Positions 1 to 9,699 of a DNA stretch of 64,000 nucleotides are shown piece after piece (the first letter of the stretch is position 1; every line of letters begins with the position of its first letter). The position numbers were made by a program, and so were the translations under genes. The notes below the pieces were generated by a model that was given only the letters and a program-made list of their open reading frames with translations, made no database searches and was not told where the DNA came from. The stretch lies in assembly GCF_004337985.1 (NCBI RefSeq), contig NW_021940919.1:961106-1025105 (forward strand). Direction: 5' to 3'. This stretch comes from Pyricularia pennisetigena (Eukaryota > Ascomycota > Sordariomycetes > Magnaporthales > Pyriculariaceae).

Positions 1-2
1 AA

Positions 3-368
3 ACTGAGTGTATGGCTTTACGGGACGCCGTTAAAGAAGGCATATATTTAAATAATATGCTAAATTATATAAATAATAATTTAAAGTTGGGTTTTAACAT
101 TAAAACCCCTTTAATTTTAGTGGATAATACGTCTACCATAAAGCTCGCGGAAAACCCGGAATTTCATAAAAGATCTAAACATATCGATATAATATATCAT
201 TTTAGCCGCGAAGCTATGAATAATAATTTAGTTGAGTTGAAATATATACCAACTAAATTAAATATAGCTGATTTTTTAACCAAATCAGTACCCGGACCTT
301 TGCACAAGGATCTATTATCCTATGCAAATGTTAATAACGGTGCAGAAGATAATAATAAAAATAAATAA
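3..368 (+). CDS. Ty1/copia polyprotein, C-terminal RNase H end (5' cut by window)
   Basis: This is the last part of a copia-type Pol polyprotein: the RNase H domain that removes RNA from the RNA:DNA hybrid during reverse transcription. The frame is open from base 3, so the visible ATG at 12 is internal; the string ECMALRDAVKE is the usual lead-in of this domain. Downstream are VDNTSTIKLAENP, a KRSKHIDIIYHF block and IPTKLNIADFLTKSVP, which correspond to the conserved copia signatures (D-N, H-x-R-x-K-H-I-D, A-D-x-x-T-K). The frame has no internal stop, unlike the decayed elements nearby, so this copy is recent. An LTR follows 63 bases downstream. The rest of the element lies outside the window. 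Confidence 0.9.
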   Translation, partial: TECMALRDAVKEGIYLNNMLNYINNNLKLGFNIKTPLILVDNTSTIKLAENPEFHKRSKHIDIIYHFSREAMNNNLVELKYIPTKLNIADFLTKSVPGPLHKDLLSYANVNNGAEDNNKNK

Positions 369-431
369 AATAAAACGTATCCACTCGCTAATTTGTTTAT
401 TATTTTATATAATAAATAAATTACGGGGGTA

Positions 432-1073
432 TGTGAACATGGCTAGCGCAGGGCTAATTATATTAGCTACCCTGCATTATCTTATAACGGCTAGCACGGA
501 CTAATTTTATTAGTCACCCTGCATCGAATAAATAAATAAATAACAAATAAAACGTATACGCGTTTATACACACAAAGCTTTATATATTACGTCTTTGTTC
601 ATAGTTTCAACAACAAAACAAATACGTCATATATAATCTAGCTTAGTGGTATAATGCACGTACCATAATCTATATCATATATACGTTGAAGTGCGTGGGT
701 TCGAATCCCGTTGTGGTCGCAGATTTTCTGTGCATGCATAAGCACAATGGGCCGTTAGGCTCAATAGGTCGGCAGGTTAGTCACATGAATAAGGCCAAAT
801 CATGTGACGTGACCCCGCATTCCGGACATCCGGATCGAAGATCTGCACCTACGGATTCGAACACGTAATTCACAACTTAGCCTTAGATTCATCACCTTCA
901 TAACCTTCATCGATTCAACGATTCAACGAATCGATTGTGCAACAACAATATATCATCTCTATTACCCGCTAGCAGACGGTTATCTGCCACTTCAACGTTC
1001 CATCAGCCTTATACGTGATCCACTTTTCCCCGCGTTCAAGATTAAGCTTATTCTATCTCGTAACCTCCTCACA
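432..1073 (+). mobile_element. 3' LTR of the copia element (642 bp)
   Basis: The repeat starts TGTGAACATGG and ends CCTCCTCACA, the usual TG...CA of an LTR, and sits just after a copia RNase H frame. A short purine run (GGGGG at 425-429) immediately upstream can serve as the polypurine primer. Two more copies occur on the minus strand at 28348-28989 (also 642 bp) and 35219-35869. The three are close to identical by eye. The LTR carries paired stem-forming motifs (GCGCAGGG...CCCTGC type, 441-525) and tRNA-like Pol III boxes, listed separately. The 5-bp right flank is TATAC; its partner is outside the window. Confidence 0.88.
639..708 (+). other. tRNA-like Pol III A box and B box inside the copia LTR
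   Basis: TAGCTTAGTGG at 639-649 fits the A-box consensus and GGTTCGAATCC at 698-708 is a perfect B box. Spacing is about 15 bases longer than in an intronless tRNA. The stretch 5' of the A box does not pair with TGTGGTC after the T arm, so it is not a working tRNA gene. A second B-box-like string lies on the opposite strand at 853-863 (GGATTCGAACA as read on plus). The same pair is present in the other two LTR copies (B boxes at 28710-28720 and 35593-35603). Whether it is transcribed by Pol III cannot be told from sequence. Confidence 0.6.
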
Positions 1074-1999
1074 TATACCGACCTTATACCAGAAATTAAA
1101 TTAAAATTGAAAAAGCTCGTTTTTTAGACGATTTACGCATTCGAAATACCTTATATAATATGCCTAACTTGGGTTATTACCAACGAACAGCCAAATTAGC
1201 TACCTGGCTTAATATTTAATTCCGTGGGTTAATATTATGCAAATCGGGGGTTTGAATCCGGGGGTTATTACAATTTTGGGGGTTTTTTCCAATTCGGGGG
1301 TTCGTCCATTTCGGGGGTTACAGGTCGGTACAAAAGGTTTAATTATCCAGGGGGTTCATATCGGGAGTTCGAATCGGGTTGGGACATAAAAGGGATTTTT
1401 TCTAAAGTTTTATTTTTTATATATTTTTCTTTTCCGATTTTATGTAAATAGTAGCAAAAAAAACGGGGTGTTAATTATATGCGTTATTTAACATGTAATA
1501 GGCTAACTTTTATTTATATATAAACCATAATAAATAGTGCCGAAATGGGGCTGTTGGGGCTATTAAATTTTCTATTATATTTTATATATTGCAAAAATTG
1601 CGATTTAAAATTAGCGAATGGGGTTTCACCCTATACCGGGTTTAATACCCACCCTGCATTTACGAGTCAGCTACCCTGTACCGGGTTGAAATTTTCACCA
1701 AATCAGCAAATTAGTGCGAACCCAAAAATGGTTTATATGGAAATAAGGGTGTTTTTTCAACAACGTATATAAAATAATTTTTCGGAAAATCGTGTGCGGT
1801 ACCAAAACTTTTGCGGGGTGCGGACCCCCACTTCGATGTCGGAAAATATATAAGGGAGATAAAGCAAAGTTCCCCCCACCAATGAATTAAATTTATTAAT
1901 CCCAAATTTAGTGAACAATTTAGTGCATTTAAACCCTGTAATTACAGGTTTTTACAACGCAACTAGTACCACGCCGCACCTAGGCGAATGCCTAAACCC
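1074..1999. other. AT-rich decayed repeat sequence with a G-run cluster
   Basis: No gene is recognisable. Between 1243 and 1354 there are six runs of five G, mostly as CGGGGGTT, spaced 14-33 bases apart. GTTCGAATC near 1367 again resembles a B box. This stretch did not match the right-hand copy of the large element by eye, whereas sequence beyond about 2000 does. Confidence 0.4.
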
Positions 2000-3595
2000 C
2001 TGTTAGCAACCCATATTGTTAACAGTAGTTTATTCCGGGTTTAAAAAAATATGCGTATATTTATAAACGGTTTGCGGGTTCCAAAAAAAGCTATGTTAAG
2101 TAAAATTAGTTTTAGTAATAAAAACCGTGTATTTATATTTACGTTTCAAATGGATTAATCGATTAATTTGGGGTTCGCGGCGGGATAATATTATATATTA
2201 CGTAACTGCTGTTACCCTAATTTGTTTATTAGGATTATTTAGATAATAATAATATTATTGCAAATAACCGAAATAATTTGCAATATTATATTTTTCCCGT
2301 ACCAGGTTTTTACCAGCAAAATAATATTTTTTATATTATATAAAACCCGGTATATATATTGCACTTAGTTATAATATGGGATTCGTACAGGAATATTAAA
2401 GGGTTTGTAAAAGTTTAAAAACCATGTAGCAGCTAAGGAAACGAATTTGTATTATAGGTTTAAATTACCAACAATTTCGGTTTTGGCGTATAATTCCGGG
2501 AGGATGTGTACGTCGGAAAAGGTATTTACCGCCGCGTGTACGGGATTGGAACCGCGAAAAATTGCGTCGATTTGGTGGGAAAACGAAATATATATAGGCG
2601 TATTTCCGGAAATTATATATATATAATTTAATACGAATATATAAAAATTTGCGGAAATAATGGTTTTTTTTAATGGGTGGATATATAACGTATTATATAA
2701 TATATACCTTATACGGATTGTAAAATTAGTGGTTCTGCGTTATTTATATTAAAATTTATATGTAAAAATTCCTTTCGCTTTTGCGATTTTCCTTGTATAA
2801 ATTTTAACGGATTATAATCGTTATTGGTAAAATGCGAAATGCGTATCGATAGTATTTATAGGTAAATGTATAATATATTAAATAAAATTTACCCTATACG
2901 GATTGTAAAATAAATAATTTTGCGATATTTCGATTAAAATTTATATGTAAAAATTCCTTTCGTTTTTGCGATTTTCCCTATATAAGTTTTAACGGATTAT
3001 AATCGTTGTTAGTAAAATGCGAAAAAGGTATCGATAATATTTATGGGTGGACGTATAATATATTAAATAAAATTTACCTTATACGGATTATAAAATAAAT
3101 AATCTTGCGATATTTGGATTAAATTTTATATGTAAAAATTCCTTTCGCTTTTGCGATTTTCCTTGCATAAATTTTAACGGATTATAATTGGTATTGTTAA
3201 AATGGGAAATGGGTATCGATGGTATTTTTGGGTTAATAATAGGGATACCGCCATAAACGGATAAAAGGCGGGTTATATCCAATTTTTAATTGGCGTACCG
3301 GGTGCAAAAAGTTTTGGATTTATAAAAAAGGTTTACTAATTCCTATTTTCAACGATGTTTTTTTTCGATATTTTGCGTGGTTATAGAATAATAAGGGAGT
3401 GTCGGTCGCAAAAAGGCCAAAAATACCGCCATAAACGGCGAAAATCGACAAATTGTCCTCAGATTTGAACCAAAGCGTTTTTTGGATGGACCCACAGGTA
3501 CATTGCAAAGCCGTAATTAAGCTACGAAGTGGAGCGAAGAGAACGGAGTGGATTAATTGTGGAGCTTTGGGCTTCAGGGATGAGCCCTGAGACTA
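2000..3595 (-). mobile_element. Left copy (fragment) of the large helicase-type element, A-type end at 3595
   Basis: Read on the minus strand this starts with TAGTCTCAGGGCTCATCC at 3595 and is homologous to 29582 through about 30800 of the large element: same terminal block, same CGCCGTTTATGGCGGTA hairpin, same GCGACCGACACTCCC segment, then the same AT-rich subterminal sequence and the GGGTTCGCGGCGGGATAA landmark near 2171. It lies inside a 1.86-kb-type element cut at 3596. The other end is outside the window, interrupted by or beyond the copia insertion. The right flanking 9-mer is TTAGCCACT. Confidence 0.75.
2706..3260. repeat. Three tandem copies of a 185-bp subterminal repeat
   Basis: Units begin with ACC[TC]TATACGGATT at 2706, 2891 and 3076, an exact 185-bp step twice. 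Each unit contains AAAAATTCCTTTCG and a TATCGAT string. The matching place in the right-hand element (about 29945-30105, opposite orientation) has a single unit, so copy number differs between element copies. Confidence 0.8.
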
Positions 3596-4986
3596 TTAGC
3601 CACTGTATTTGGAAAGATATTTAAATATTGAGTAAAATGTGTAATTTTTCATTATATTTAATTCTTATTTCAAATAGTGGTGTATAATATTGATTTTAAA
3701 ATAAGGTACAATATTTGTAGCCTAGCAGACCTTATATTGCAAGGTGCATGCAATTATCGATTAAAACAAAAGTTTTATTAATATTTTCATATTAACTAAC
3801 AATTTGTTAAAAAACTGAATAATCTACGCAAATAATGGTAAAATTGAAAAGAGCTTTAATGTATCCATTTTCTTATAAATTCAGAAATAAATGTGATTCA
3901 ATTTTTTTTATAAACTTTATTTAATTAAATAAAGCAAAAAATAGAAACATAATACAAATTTAGCATTTCTTTTTATAAAAAAGAATAAAAGGCTGGTATT
4001 AAAAGTCGAATTCTACGTTAACGTTCGTTTAAATACGTAATTCACTTCTTCAAATTTTGGTTTTATCTATGTTAAAATTGATAAAAATGTAAAAGCATTT
4101 CGTTTGTAAAATATACACAAAATTAAATATACCTTACCTATCCGCACATTTAACGGCTTATATAACCGGATATACGTACCAAATTGTATTATTATACTAA
4201 ATATATGTATACCACCCCCTACGTGCAAAAACCATAAAATCTGGCTGCAAAATCAAAATAATATAAAATTAATTAAATAAAGCAAAAGAATTTATAAAAT
4301 ACACATTTAGCATTTTTTCTTATTAAACAGCTTTTAAAGCCGATATTATAAATTGGATTGGATTTAGACGTTTGCTTACCTACGTAATCGAATCTCTAAA
4401 GCGTCGGTTTTATTATCGTCAAGTTTAGTAAAAATATAAACGAGTTTCGAGTGTAAATTATATATAAAAAAGTATATATTTTGCCCATCCGCTTATTGAA
4501 CTGCTTATATAATACAGTATATATACCAAAATCTTGTATTACGGCATATATACATATATATATATTTATATATATTTACGACACTCCCCGTGCCAAAACT
4601 ATAAAATTTGGTTAAAAATTAAAATAATATTAAAAAAAAAACGAAGAAACAGTACCGCTATAAACGGATTAAGGGCAGGTGGTATTTAATTCGACCGTTA
4701 TAACAGATAAAAAAATAAATCAAATCGCTGCTAATAACGGTATTAAACGCTATTTTCAACGATATTTTCTTTTTTTAAAATTTTGCGTGGTCGTGGAATA
4801 ATAAAGGAATATCGGTCGAAAAAAGGCCAAAAATACCGTTATAAACGGCGACAATCGACAAATTGTCCTTAAACCTAAACCAAAACGTTTTTTAGATGGA
4901 CCCACAGGTACATTGCAAAGCCGCAATTGAACCACGAAGTGGATCAATTGTGGAGCTCTGGGGTTCAGGGATAAGCCCTGGGACTA
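3596..4986 (-). mobile_element. 1.86-kb-type element, truncated by the large-element insertion at 3595
   Basis: On the minus strand it starts at 4986 with TAGTCCCAGGGCTTATCC (one change from the A-type end) and runs through the same body as the complete copies, including both internal units with TTGCACG[TG] landmarks near 4576 and 4212. It stops at 3596, where the A-type end of the large element begins. Its B-type end is missing from the window. Confidence 0.75.
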
Positions 4987-5106
4987 AATGAAACCGTTCT
5001 TAATAGCGGTACTAAATATTATTTTTAATTTGCAAACCGCTTATTTTTGCGATTTTTATTTATTGTTTCATAACGGAGTGTTGGTCGCCGAATTGACGAA
5101 AACACC
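4987..5106 (-). mobile_element. Fragment of an older A-type element split by later insertions
   Basis: This 120-bp piece continues, after removal of the element at 5107-6962 and one target duplication, into 6972-7139. It holds AT-rich subterminal sequence and TTGGTCGCCGAATTGAC next to the target duplication GAAAACACC at 5098-5106. Confidence 0.6.
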
Positions 5107-6962
5107 TAGTCTCAGGGCTTATCCCTGAAGCCCAGAGCTCCACAATTGATCCACTTCGCTCCACTTCGTGGCTCAATTGCGGCTTTGCAATGTATCTGTG
5201 GGTCCATCCAAAGAACGCTCTGGTTCAGGTCTGAGGACAATTTGTCGATTTTCGCCGTTCATGGCGGTATTTTTGGCCTTTTTTTAACCGAAACTCCTTT
5301 ATTATTCCACAACCACGCATAATATTAAAAAAATAAATTATCGTTAAAAATAGCGTTTAATACCGCTATTAGCAGCAATTCGATTTATTTTATTATTTGC
5401 TATAATGGCCGAATTCGATACCACCTGCCCTTAATCCGTTCATGGCGGTACTGTTTTTTCGATTTTTTTTTCGATTTTCGATTTCTTTTAATATTATTTT
5501 TAATTTTTGACCAAATTTTATAATTTTTGCACGTGGAAGGTCGTTTATGTTTATATATCGTTATACTAAATTTTGGTGCATATATTGGATTATATAAGCA
5601 GTTAAATAGGCGGATAGATAAAGTATATACTTTTTTGTATATAATTTACAATCGAAACTCGTTTATATTTTTACCAATTGTAACGATAATAAAACCAAAA
5701 CTTCAAAAGTCCGACTACGTATATAAATAAACGTCCAAATCCAATCCTGCCTATAATTTCGGTTTTAAAAAATGTTTAATAAAAAAAAATGCTAAATGTA
5801 AATTTTATAAATCTTTTTGCTTTATTTAATTAATCTTATATTATTTTTGTTTTGCAGCCAAATTTTGTGGTTTTTGCACGTGGGGGGTGGCATATATATA
5901 TTTAATATAATACTACACTTTTGTACGTTTATCTAATTATTTTAACCGTTAAATATGCGGATAGGTAAAGTGTATCCAATTTTATATATATTTTGCAATC
6001 GAAATCTTTTTATATTTTTACCAATTTTAACATTAATAAAACCAAAATTTGTAAAAGTGGATTATATATATAAATAAACGTTAACTTGAAACCCAATTTA
6101 CAATACCGGCCCTTTTTATTTTTTTATAATAAAAAATGCTAGATTTGTATTATTCTTATTTTTTTGCTTTATTTAATTGAATAAAATTCCTTAAAAAAAA
6201 CTTATTTAAAATTTATTAACAAATTTATAAAAGTATGTATCAATCAAAAATATTTTCATTTTACTAATATTTGCGTAAATTATTTAATTTTCTAACAAAT
6301 TGTTAATTTATATAAAAATATTAATAAAACTTTTATTTTAATCGATAATTGCATGCACTTTGCAATGTTAGGTTTACTAAGCTTTAAAAACTGTAAATTT
6401 AATTAAAGCTACTATTATATACCATTATATAAAATAAAAATTAAATATAATGAAAAATTACAAATTTTATTTAATATTTTAATATCTTTCCATATACAGT
6501 AGCTATTAAAACGCGGCCGGCCTTCAAATAATCAATAAATTCCAATTAATTTAACGCAAATTACTATATATATTTATAATTTATATTTGTTTTTTTATTC
6601 AAATATTTAATTATTTATTATAATTACACCATTTCTTTTTGCTATTATAATGCGAATATATTATATATACCCGCTATAAACGGTAAAATACTACAAATTA
6701 TCCTAATATTAATAAAATAATTATCAGCGATATCGCAATTTTAGGTATATTATTAATAATACCGTTATAAACGGCGAAATGCGACAAATTATCGTTGGTA
6801 GTACCGCCATAAACGGCGAAATGCGACAAAATATCCTCAAACTAAAACGAGCGCGATTTTTTCGGCCAATGTAATTGGTCGAAAAGCCATGTGGCTGAAA
6901 GGTATATGGAGCGCTCGGTCCCCACTGCGGAGCAGGGGGGTCTAGTCTGAGCACTAAGACTA
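5107..6962 (+). mobile_element. Complete 1.86-kb non-autonomous element, A end left and B end right, 9-bp TSD
   Basis: The element begins TAGTCTCAGGGCTTATCC (A-type end) and finishes GAGCACTAAGACTA (B-type end); it is 1856 bp. GAAAACACC occurs directly before it (5098-5106) and directly after it (6963-6971), a perfect 9-bp target duplication. No protein frame of note is inside. The body is AT-rich with two tandem units of about 347 bp, marked by TTTTTGCACG at about 5524 and 5871. The hairpin motif CCGTT[CT]ATGGCGGTA or its complement recurs at 5253, 5436, 6670, 6760 and 6802. It lies inside an older A-type end that finishes at 7139. Confidence 0.88.
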
Positions 6963-6971
6963 GAAAACACC

Positions 6972-7139
6972 GCTATAAACGGCGAAAATCGACAAATTGT
7001 CCTCAGCTTTAAAACAGAACGTTTTTTGGATGGACCCACAAATACATTGCAAAACCGTAATTAAACCACGAAGTGGAGCGAAGCGAACGAAGTGGATTAA
7101 TTGTGGAGCTCTGGGCTTCAGGGATGAGCCCTGAGACTA
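6972..7139 (-). mobile_element. A-type terminus of an older element
   Basis: Read on the minus strand it starts TAGTCTCAGGGCTCATCCC at 7139 and contains the usual A-end blocks: AGAGCTCCACAATT, GTGGGTCCATCC, GAGGACAATTTGTCG and CGCCGTTTATAGCGGT. It marks the border between the left repeat island and host DNA. The host-side 9-mer is TCGCGTAAC. Confidence 0.75.
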
Positions 7140-7462
7140 TCGCGTAACGCTTTGAGAGGAAGGCCCACAACGCACAGCCCCCATATATAACAGCGACATG
7201 AAATATTTAAAACCCCTACCCCACCGCCAAAACTCAGATAATTTTTACAAACTCTTTTGAAACCCAGACTTCAAATGATAACGACGCAGGTTTTCGTTGA
7301 GCGCCGGATAAGACGCGTAATTTAAAGAGACGGCAAGATATATATTTAACCTCCAGCGTTTGACAAAACCCAACTTTTTACGCTTATTATTTATTTTTTT
7401 AGCTTCTCGGAACCATTTTATCAGTCAACCGGTCGCAGGCTTTAACTGCGCAATTCCTCATC
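7140..7462. other. Host intergenic, probable promoter and leader of the 7463 gene
   Basis: Composition changes sharply from the AT-rich island to balanced sequence. I see no gene and no clear TATA box. Confidence 0.4.
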
Positions 7463-7933
7463 ATGGCCAAATACCCAAGCAATAAAACGCGCGACATTAA
7501 ACCGATTAAGGAGCGACTAACGGTGCCATGGGGTATCGGTATCAACGAAAAAGACTTTGAAAAGCTTATAACCGGGTACGAAACCGTCGATATGGACGGA
7601 CAATGGGACGTGCTGGTTGAAAATCCCGACAAAGACGACAATTCTATTATCTCTGTTCATTTTGTGCGGAGTTGGACCGGCCATGACATTTACATCCTTC
7701 ATTTACACAATCCAGACCCCAAAAATGGGGCTAAAGTCCATAGCATTACCTGGGAGGGGAATAAAAACGGCGTCCGTATTGATGCGGAACAGGCGCAAAA
7801 AGAGGCAGTGCTTTTGGCTAGGGATTTGCTGAAGTGCGAATTCGACGAACTTCCACATTACGATTTTAACGAGGTTTATAACCATCCTGCTTATTCTAGA
7901 AAACAGCAGAAGCAGAGAAAGGCCAGCGGCTAA
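7463..7933 (+). CDS. Hypothetical protein, 156 aa, single exon
   Basis: A continuous frame codes for a soluble, charged protein with no signal peptide or membrane segment. The ATG at 7463 has a favourable context (ATCATGGCC) and is the first one in frame. The middle holds a conserved-looking block with WDVLVENPD, SVHFVRSWTGHDIYIL and HSITWEGNK, then an acidic helix-like segment (DAEQAQKEAVLLARDLLKCE) and a basic Lys/Gln-rich tail. The RSWTG and ITWE strings recall small uncharacterised domains in fungi and bacteria, but I cannot name the family from sequence alone. Codon use is normal and no decay is seen although a repeat island ends 320 bp upstream. Confidence 0.72.
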   Translation: MAKYPSNKTRDIKPIKERLTVPWGIGINEKDFEKLITGYETVDMDGQWDVLVENPDKDDNSIISVHFVRSWTGHDIYILHLHNPDPKNGAKVHSITWEGNKNGVRIDAEQAQKEAVLLARDLLKCEFDELPHYDFNEVYNHPAYSRKQQKQRKASG

Positions 7934-8525
7934 TTAAAATTCGAGGAAGTTGGAGGGCATGTGTCTTTTTTGTTCTTTTTCCTTCTTTTTTTCCAATGGG
8001 CGAGAGACTCTATGCGGTGTATGTTTTAATTCCTTTTCTCCTTCTTTGTTTCTTTATTTGTTTGTTTATTGAAACCGCAATTAGACCATGAAATACGGCT
8101 GGGTCGCTTGTATAACAGCAAAACATTATTGGCAACAAGTCCCCCCGCCAGCTGATGTGTAGGCTGCGACAGACAGGCCGTATGAAGAAACGAGCCAGCG
8201 TCGTCAGCCTCAGCCTCCCGCTGGGGACCAGCCTGCAGTCAGGCGAGAGCCGCAGGATCTCAATCTCCTTAATTGCGACTGCCGGTCCCGACCCAAAACT
8301 CTTTCTATCTATTGAAGCCGTGTCGAAGTTATTTGTGCCTCGGGAATGGTCTTGTCTGTCTTTTGCCTGGGTGAACTCACTTCTTTTGTTCGCCATGTTT
8401 CTATATCGTTAGAACTCGCTTCAGGACATCGGTTTCTAATAGGCACTATCTAACATGGCCATAGGCATTAAAGGTTCACTCTAAAATACAGAAATCTGGG
8501 ACCAAGAGGCCCGAACGCCCTTCGC
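7934..8525. other. Intergenic
   Basis: Includes a T-rich stretch (7960-8060). Open frames here are short and overlap on both strands without recognisable motifs. No gene is called. Confidence 0.4.
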
Positions 8526-8678
8526 ATGAGCACCGAGGGCGGTTTCATCAAAAAAGCCACCCTTTTCTCGATGGACGGAGGCGACCCCAAGACTGAGGAA
8601 TACCGAGAAAACCACATCTCTACACTCGAGTTGAGCTTTGATATTGGGCTGGACTATCTAGAAAACACTTTTGGCTAG
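8526..8678 (+). pseudogene. Gene fragment, 50 codons, unknown family
   Basis: An ATG at 8526 opens a 50-codon frame (MSTEGGFIKKATLF..., ending LDYLENTFG) with normal codon use that stops at TAG 8676-8678. It looks like the N-terminal part of a larger protein. A second fragment lies at 9114-9353 and could belong to the same former gene, since both are in the plus direction. I do not recognise the family. Confidence 0.35.
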
Positions 8679-9113
8679 CCAGCTGATGTTTTTGGCCCAC
8701 CCAGTGGTAACATTAGGCCAACACCTTTTAGGACTTTTCCCCATCCAATTCCTACCTAAATCAATCCCATTTCCTGGCGGGTTGATATACATAAATAAAA
8801 GCCTCGGCCAACAGCACAAAAAAAAGAAATGAAAAAGCTGACAATAACTGTAAAAGACCAAAATGAAAAATTAGAGAATAAAAACAGAGAACCTAATTAT
8901 TACCGCGCAAATGGGAGAATACAAGTTAAAAGTGGTTTCGTGGCAACGAAAATCAAACTCTGCCAAAAAGGTTAACAAGTGTTTGCGTACCCAGTGCAGA
9001 AAAGCGTTGTGTAAGTTAAAAAAATGGAGTGAAGTGAATGCTAGATAGTCTAGCTCGTCATATACGTCCAAACTGAACCTCCTTGTTTTTCTTTTGGTCT
9101 CCAAACGTGCAGG

Positions 9114-9353
9114 ATGACAACAAAGTTCCGCGCGCAGATGCTCATGAAGCCCATCGGCCTATCCGCTACTACGAACTCCTTCCCTATGATTAACCCACCG
9201 CGTAACAAGAGCGCCAGCTTCATGATATTGCAGACGCGGTGGACGTACGCGAAGGAGATCCCAGCAGGACAATACTAACTGGTGGGGCGCGAGTTGTGCA
9301 ACTTGGGTGACCCCAACAAGATCGAAGACTGGCAGTGGACCACTTCAAAATGA
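9114..9353 (+). pseudogene. Gene fragment with in-frame TAA, unknown family
   Basis: From ATG 9114 the frame reads through 54 codons, meets a TAA, then continues in the same frame with LVGRELCNLGDPNKIEDWQW and ends at TGA 9351-9353. The downstream part has good codon use, suggesting a nonsense-mutated gene end. AG at 9111-9112 could be a splice acceptor. No family is recognised. Transposon-end fragments begin about 90 bp downstream. Confidence 0.35.
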
Positions 9354-9441
9354 TTTACTTGTGGGTTTTGCTTTGCGGACCCCCTGCTCAGACAGGGGTT
9401 CCCTAAAATCTGCATCACTCAAAACCATACATAGACTTTTG

Positions 9442-9690
9442 TAGTTTCAAGGCTCATCCCTAAAGCCCAGAGCTCAACAATTGATCCACTTCGTGGCTCA
9501 ATTGCGGCTTTGCAATGTACCTGTGGGTCCATCCTAGTTTCAATTCTTAGACTAGACCCCCCTGCTTCGCAGTGGGGACCGAACGCTCCATGTACTGTGG
9601 GGAGATACTTATTCTGAGAGGAGATTAGTCTCAGGGCTCACCCCTAAAGCCCAGAGCTCCACAATCGATCCACTTCGTTCCGCTTCGCTT
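9442..9690 (+). mobile_element. Cluster of three isolated transposon-end fragments (A, B, A types)
   Basis: 9442-9534 is an A-type end (TAGTTTCAAGGCTCATCCC to GTGGGTCCATCC). 9535-9596 is a B-type end (ACTAGACCCCCCTGCTTCGC to GAACGCTCCATGTAC). 9626-9690 is another A-type end (TAGTCTCAGGGCTCACCCC to CCGCTTCGCTT). All point the same way and none has an element body. They are not AT-shifted, unlike the island copies. GACCCCCTGCTCAGACAGGG at about 9378 is another B-like hairpin. Confidence 0.6.
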
Positions 9691-9699
9691 ATTTGGATC

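Noticed and set aside
630..722. tRNA gene
   Set aside because: A and B boxes are present but the acceptor stem cannot form, and the motif is part of an LTR found three times.
2706..3260. CRISPR array
   Set aside because: Units are 185-bp direct repeats without spacers, in a eukaryotic transposon.
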